DNA of 15,830 nucleotides from SOJZ01 sp964556565 (GTDB lineage Archaea > Thermoproteota > Bathyarchaeia > Bathyarchaeales > Bathyarchaeaceae): assembly GCA_964556565.1 (NCBI GenBank), contig CAZKWF010000034.1, positions 1-15,830 on the forward strand, written 5' to 3'. Positions within the stretch are counted from its first letter, which is position 1. The number at the start of each line of letters is the position of its first letter. Made by a program: the position numbers and the translations under genes. Positions 13,633 through 15,830 of the stretch are shown here, piece after piece. Under the pieces are notes generated by a model that was given only the letters and a program-made list of their open reading frames with translations, did not search any database and was not told the origin of the DNA.

Positions 13633-15830
13633 TCACTCACCTTTCCTCTTTCTAATGAGTCTAGGCAAGAGCGTTGGGTCCGGAATTAGCCTCTCCTTCC
13701 ACCCCGCTTTCTCCAGAACTTTGAGAATCTCATCTTTCATGGTGATTGGTATATCCGCTTTGTTTCTGACGAAGAGGTGTATATCATCAGGCATGACACC
13801 ATAGAGGCGTTTGTGCAGATCAATGTAGTGGGTTAGCTTTATGGCTCGGCCCTTGGTGGTGTCGTTGGGTCTCATGCAGAGTTTTGCTATCAGCACTATA
13901 GCCTCCTCTTTGGTCTCAGCGGTCGTAAAGAGGTGTTCAGGAGCTGGACCCCCATAGACTTTGTCGCCGGTTCTAGCATTATATACCTGCCAATCCTCCT
14001 CTTTGTCTTTTCTTCCAAGGAGCATGCGCCGATACTTAGATCCATGAGGACCAACTACTACGGGCACTCCAAGTCTCCAGAAGCCCGAGGCTATTGATGC
14101 GGCTTTCTGGGAATAGGCCCCCCAAGCAAGCCCTACCGCTCCTAATCGGTTGTGGATGTAATCAGCAATCTCTTCATAGTTAGCCCGCAGCTTTCTCTTT
14201 GCAAAAATATTTGCAATTTTGATGGCAGCTCCAGCTATGTGAGAGTTCGAAACACATGAACCCACATTGAGGATACCACCTGCTTCAAAGGACCCCGAAT
14301 ATTTCTCGTAGAGAGTCTTTCCCTCTTCATCCTTCACCATGGCTATGGACATAGCTGCGCACCCTGAGGTCAAAACAATAAATCTACGTTTAGCGAATTC
14401 CTCAGCAATCTCAGCGACTTCCTTCCCGCCGTGAGGGTAGTTGGAGCATCCAACTATGGCTACCACCCCAGGAATCTCGCCGAGAACTACAGGTCCACCA
14501 ACTTCCCTTATCTCTACATCTGAAATCGCCCCACGTCCAACTCGCATCTTAAACTTCTCTTCCATCAACTTTCCTTCTCCCGCTTTTACCATGAAGCTGT
14601 GCAAGGGGAAGTCGTTGGGGCAAGCGCTATCACAACGGGCGCAACCGATGCAGCCCTCCAGAATGTCAGCCAGCGGGTTGAGGTCTCCCTTCGCCGCTGC
14701 TTTCATGGCTTCGGGGACCGGTTGGTTATTTGGGCAAGCTCGCATACACTCGTTACATTCTGTACATTCTCGGGCAGCCGTGATAATCTCTTCTACTTCT
14801 GGGATAACATTGAATTTCTTTCTTTTCGGAGCAACGGCCATCACGGTTTCGACTGCAACTTCTCCAACCTTGTCTGGGTCTAAAAGGAGTACTCCAGGAA
14901 CCTCTCCTTTCACAAGATCGGATACTATCTCCTTTGATTGGCTCTTGCCCCTGTTTTTCAGCCCTAGACAGTTTTTTGGACTCGAAGCGATTATCGGTGC
15001 CTTGACTTTTTTCGCTTCAGCCAATGCGTCTGCTCGAATACACTGTTCGTCTACTACAATCAGATCAGCTAGTCCACTTCTGATGTAGCGTAGTTGCCAA
15101 GATATGGGACCAATTATCTTGGCCATTGAACTGTATCTCGTAATGTCATGGGCAGTGCAACATATGCCCACAACCTCAACTTTGCCCAACAATCCTTTGT
15201 CTGTTAGGTAATCTATTATTCCAACGGAAGACGGCACATTGTGACCGATAACCAGAATCGTAGGTTTCGAGATATCTGCTATACCAAATCCTAAATCAGC
15301 AAGAGGAGCTTCAGGGTCAGCCTTTGGGAAACCAAGAACTGAAATCTGCGCTAAATCAGCGATTTCCATGCCAACCTGGTCTACCATTCCTGCATGAAAT
15401 GCTTTTGATTCAAAGTCCATCGAGCTTCCCTCCTGACCAGTATGAGTAGCTGAAAGAAGATGTGTAACTTGCTCCTCGCAATAGTCGAGGGCATCCTCCA
15501 AATCTTTGAGCTTCTTAGGCTTAATACCACAAACTAAGCGGGTTACTGGAGCTTCTACATCTATGTTCAAGCCTCCCACGTCGAGTGGGCTATTTCGACC
15601 ATATTTCTCTATCAAGTGTTCAATCAGGTGTCGAGCATGTGCAATGTGGGTGGCAGCTCCGATACAGCAGGCGAGAAGGACTATTCGCGACTGTTGAGCC
15701 GCCATATTCAGGCCACAGGCTCCTCGCTTGTCTCCTGTCAAGTCGCATTTCCCGAAGGTGCAGAGGCAACAGACATCACAGAATGGAAGGTAAAAAGGCT
15801 TGTATCGTTGTAGGAGCTTGAAGTCCCATT
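13633..15830 (-). CDS. cdhA: CODH/ACS alpha subunit, carbon monoxide dehydrogenase (N-terminus cut by window edge)
   Basis: The reading frame stays open to the window edge. The 29 whole codons before a TTG at 15741 encode conserved CdhA sequence (PFCDVCCLCTFGKCDLTG), so that TTG is an internal leucine and only about 50-70 N-terminal residues are probably missing. Those early cysteines bind the B and D clusters. Two [4Fe-4S] ferredoxin motifs special to archaeal CdhA follow: CTECNECMRACP (about 14766-14731) and CIGCARCDSACP (about 14652-14617). C-cluster region blocks include GHNVPS, ICCTAHD, VGCSNYPHGG, TSGCAAMS and VGSCVSNSHI. The protein oxidises CO or reduces CO2 at a nickel-iron-sulfur site, feeding CO to CdhC. 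It is the first cdh gene seen, so the operon promoter lies outside the window or further upstream genes exist. The stop is one base before the cdhB ATG. Confidence 0.96.
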   Translation of the reverse strand, partial: WDFKLLQRYKPFYLPFCDVCCLCTFGKCDLTGDKRGACGLNMAAQQSRIVLLACCIGAATHIAHARHLIEHLIEKYGRNSPLDVGGLNIDVEAPVTRLVCGIKPKKLKDLEDALDYCEEQVTHLLSATHTGQEGSSMDFESKAFHAGMVDQVGMEIADLAQISVLGFPKADPEAPLADLGFGIADISKPTILVIGHNVPSSVGIIDYLTDKGLLGKVEVVGICCTAHDITRYSSMAKIIGPISWQLRYIRSGLADLIVVDEQCIRADALAEAKKVKAPIIASSPKNCLGLKNRGKSQSKEIVSDLVKGEVPGVLLLDPDKVGEVAVETVMAVAPKRKKFNVIPEVEEIITAARECTECNECMRACPNNQPVPEAMKAAAKGDLNPLADILEGCIGCARCDSACPNDFPLHSFMVKAGEGKLMEEKFKMRVGRGAISDVEIREVGGPVVLGEIPGVVAIVGCSNYPHGGKEVAEIAEEFAKRRFIVLTSGCAAMSIAMVKDEEGKTLYEKYSGSFEAGGILNVGSCVSNSHIAGAAIKIANIFAKRKLRANYEEIADYIHNRLGAVGLAWGAYSQKAASIASGFWRLGVPVVVGPHGSKYRRMLLGRKDKEEDWQVYNARTGDKVYGGPAPEHLFTTAETKEEAIVLIAKLCMRPNDTTKGRAIKLTHYIDLHKRLYGVMPDDIHLFVRNKADIPITMKDEILKVLEKAGWKERLIPDPTLLPRLIRKRKGE
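13637..13641 (-). promoter_or_regulatory. ribosome binding site deciding the cdhB start
   Basis: GGTGA on the minus strand lies 5 bases before ATG 13631, inside the last codons of cdhA. It would overlap the alternative GTG start at 13640, so the ATG start is favoured. Confidence 0.5.

Noticed and set aside
1..15830. CRISPR array, tRNA or rRNA genes, insertion sequences, prophage
   Set aside because: No regularly spaced repeats, cloverleaf-like sequence, transposase motifs or phage genes were seen on reading; coding density leaves gaps of at most about 180 bases.

Overview
The window is archaeal. It carries an archaeal-type CO dehydrogenase/acetyl-CoA synthase (CODH/ACS) operon, a tetrahydromethanopterin/F420 enzyme (Mtd), an F420 biosynthesis gene (CofE) and an HdrA. 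Its promoters look like archaeal TATA boxes and its ribosome binding sites follow the GGTGA type. No methyl-CoM reductase or other methanogenesis marker is present. A RACo-type corrinoid activator beside an archaeal CODH/ACS would suit an uncultured acetogenic or autotrophic lineage such as Bathyarchaeia or a relative. That placement is inference, made without a tree.

Layout. Bases 1-665 (minus) hold the N-terminal 221 residues of an FrhB-family F420-oxidising iron-sulfur flavoprotein, cut by the window start. A 179-base divergent gap with a good promoter leads to mtd (845-1714, plus) and cofE (1802-2560, plus). A 108-base gap with a striking alternating purine-pyrimidine tract follows. Next is a very large hdrA (2669-6106, plus) that fuses two HdrA-like flavin modules and an MvhD domain. 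A cooC-like nickel-insertion ATPase (6159-6923, minus) and a RACo-like corrinoid reductive activator (7061-8908, plus) diverge from a 137-base promoter region. The rest is a tightly packed minus-strand operon, transcribed cdhA-cdhB-cdhC-cdhD-cdhE (15830 down to 8964). Its cdhA is open at the window end and lacks its extreme N-terminus.

How the genes fit together. Mtd catalyses one step of the methyl branch of the archaeal Wood-Ljungdahl pathway with reduced F420, and CofE helps make that cofactor. CdhA/CdhB is the CO dehydrogenase, CdhD/CdhE the corrinoid protein that carries the methyl group, and CdhC the acetyl-CoA synthase. CooC probably matures the nickel site, and the RACo homologue probably re-reduces inactive Co(II) corrinoid on CdhDE. 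FrhB together with HdrA-MvhD is a plausible F420-linked, flavin-based electron-bifurcating unit that could balance F420H2 with the low-potential ferredoxin CODH needs. HdrB, HdrC and hydrogenase genes are not in the window, so that coupling remains a hypothesis. No tRNA, rRNA, CRISPR, insertion sequence or phage feature was seen.
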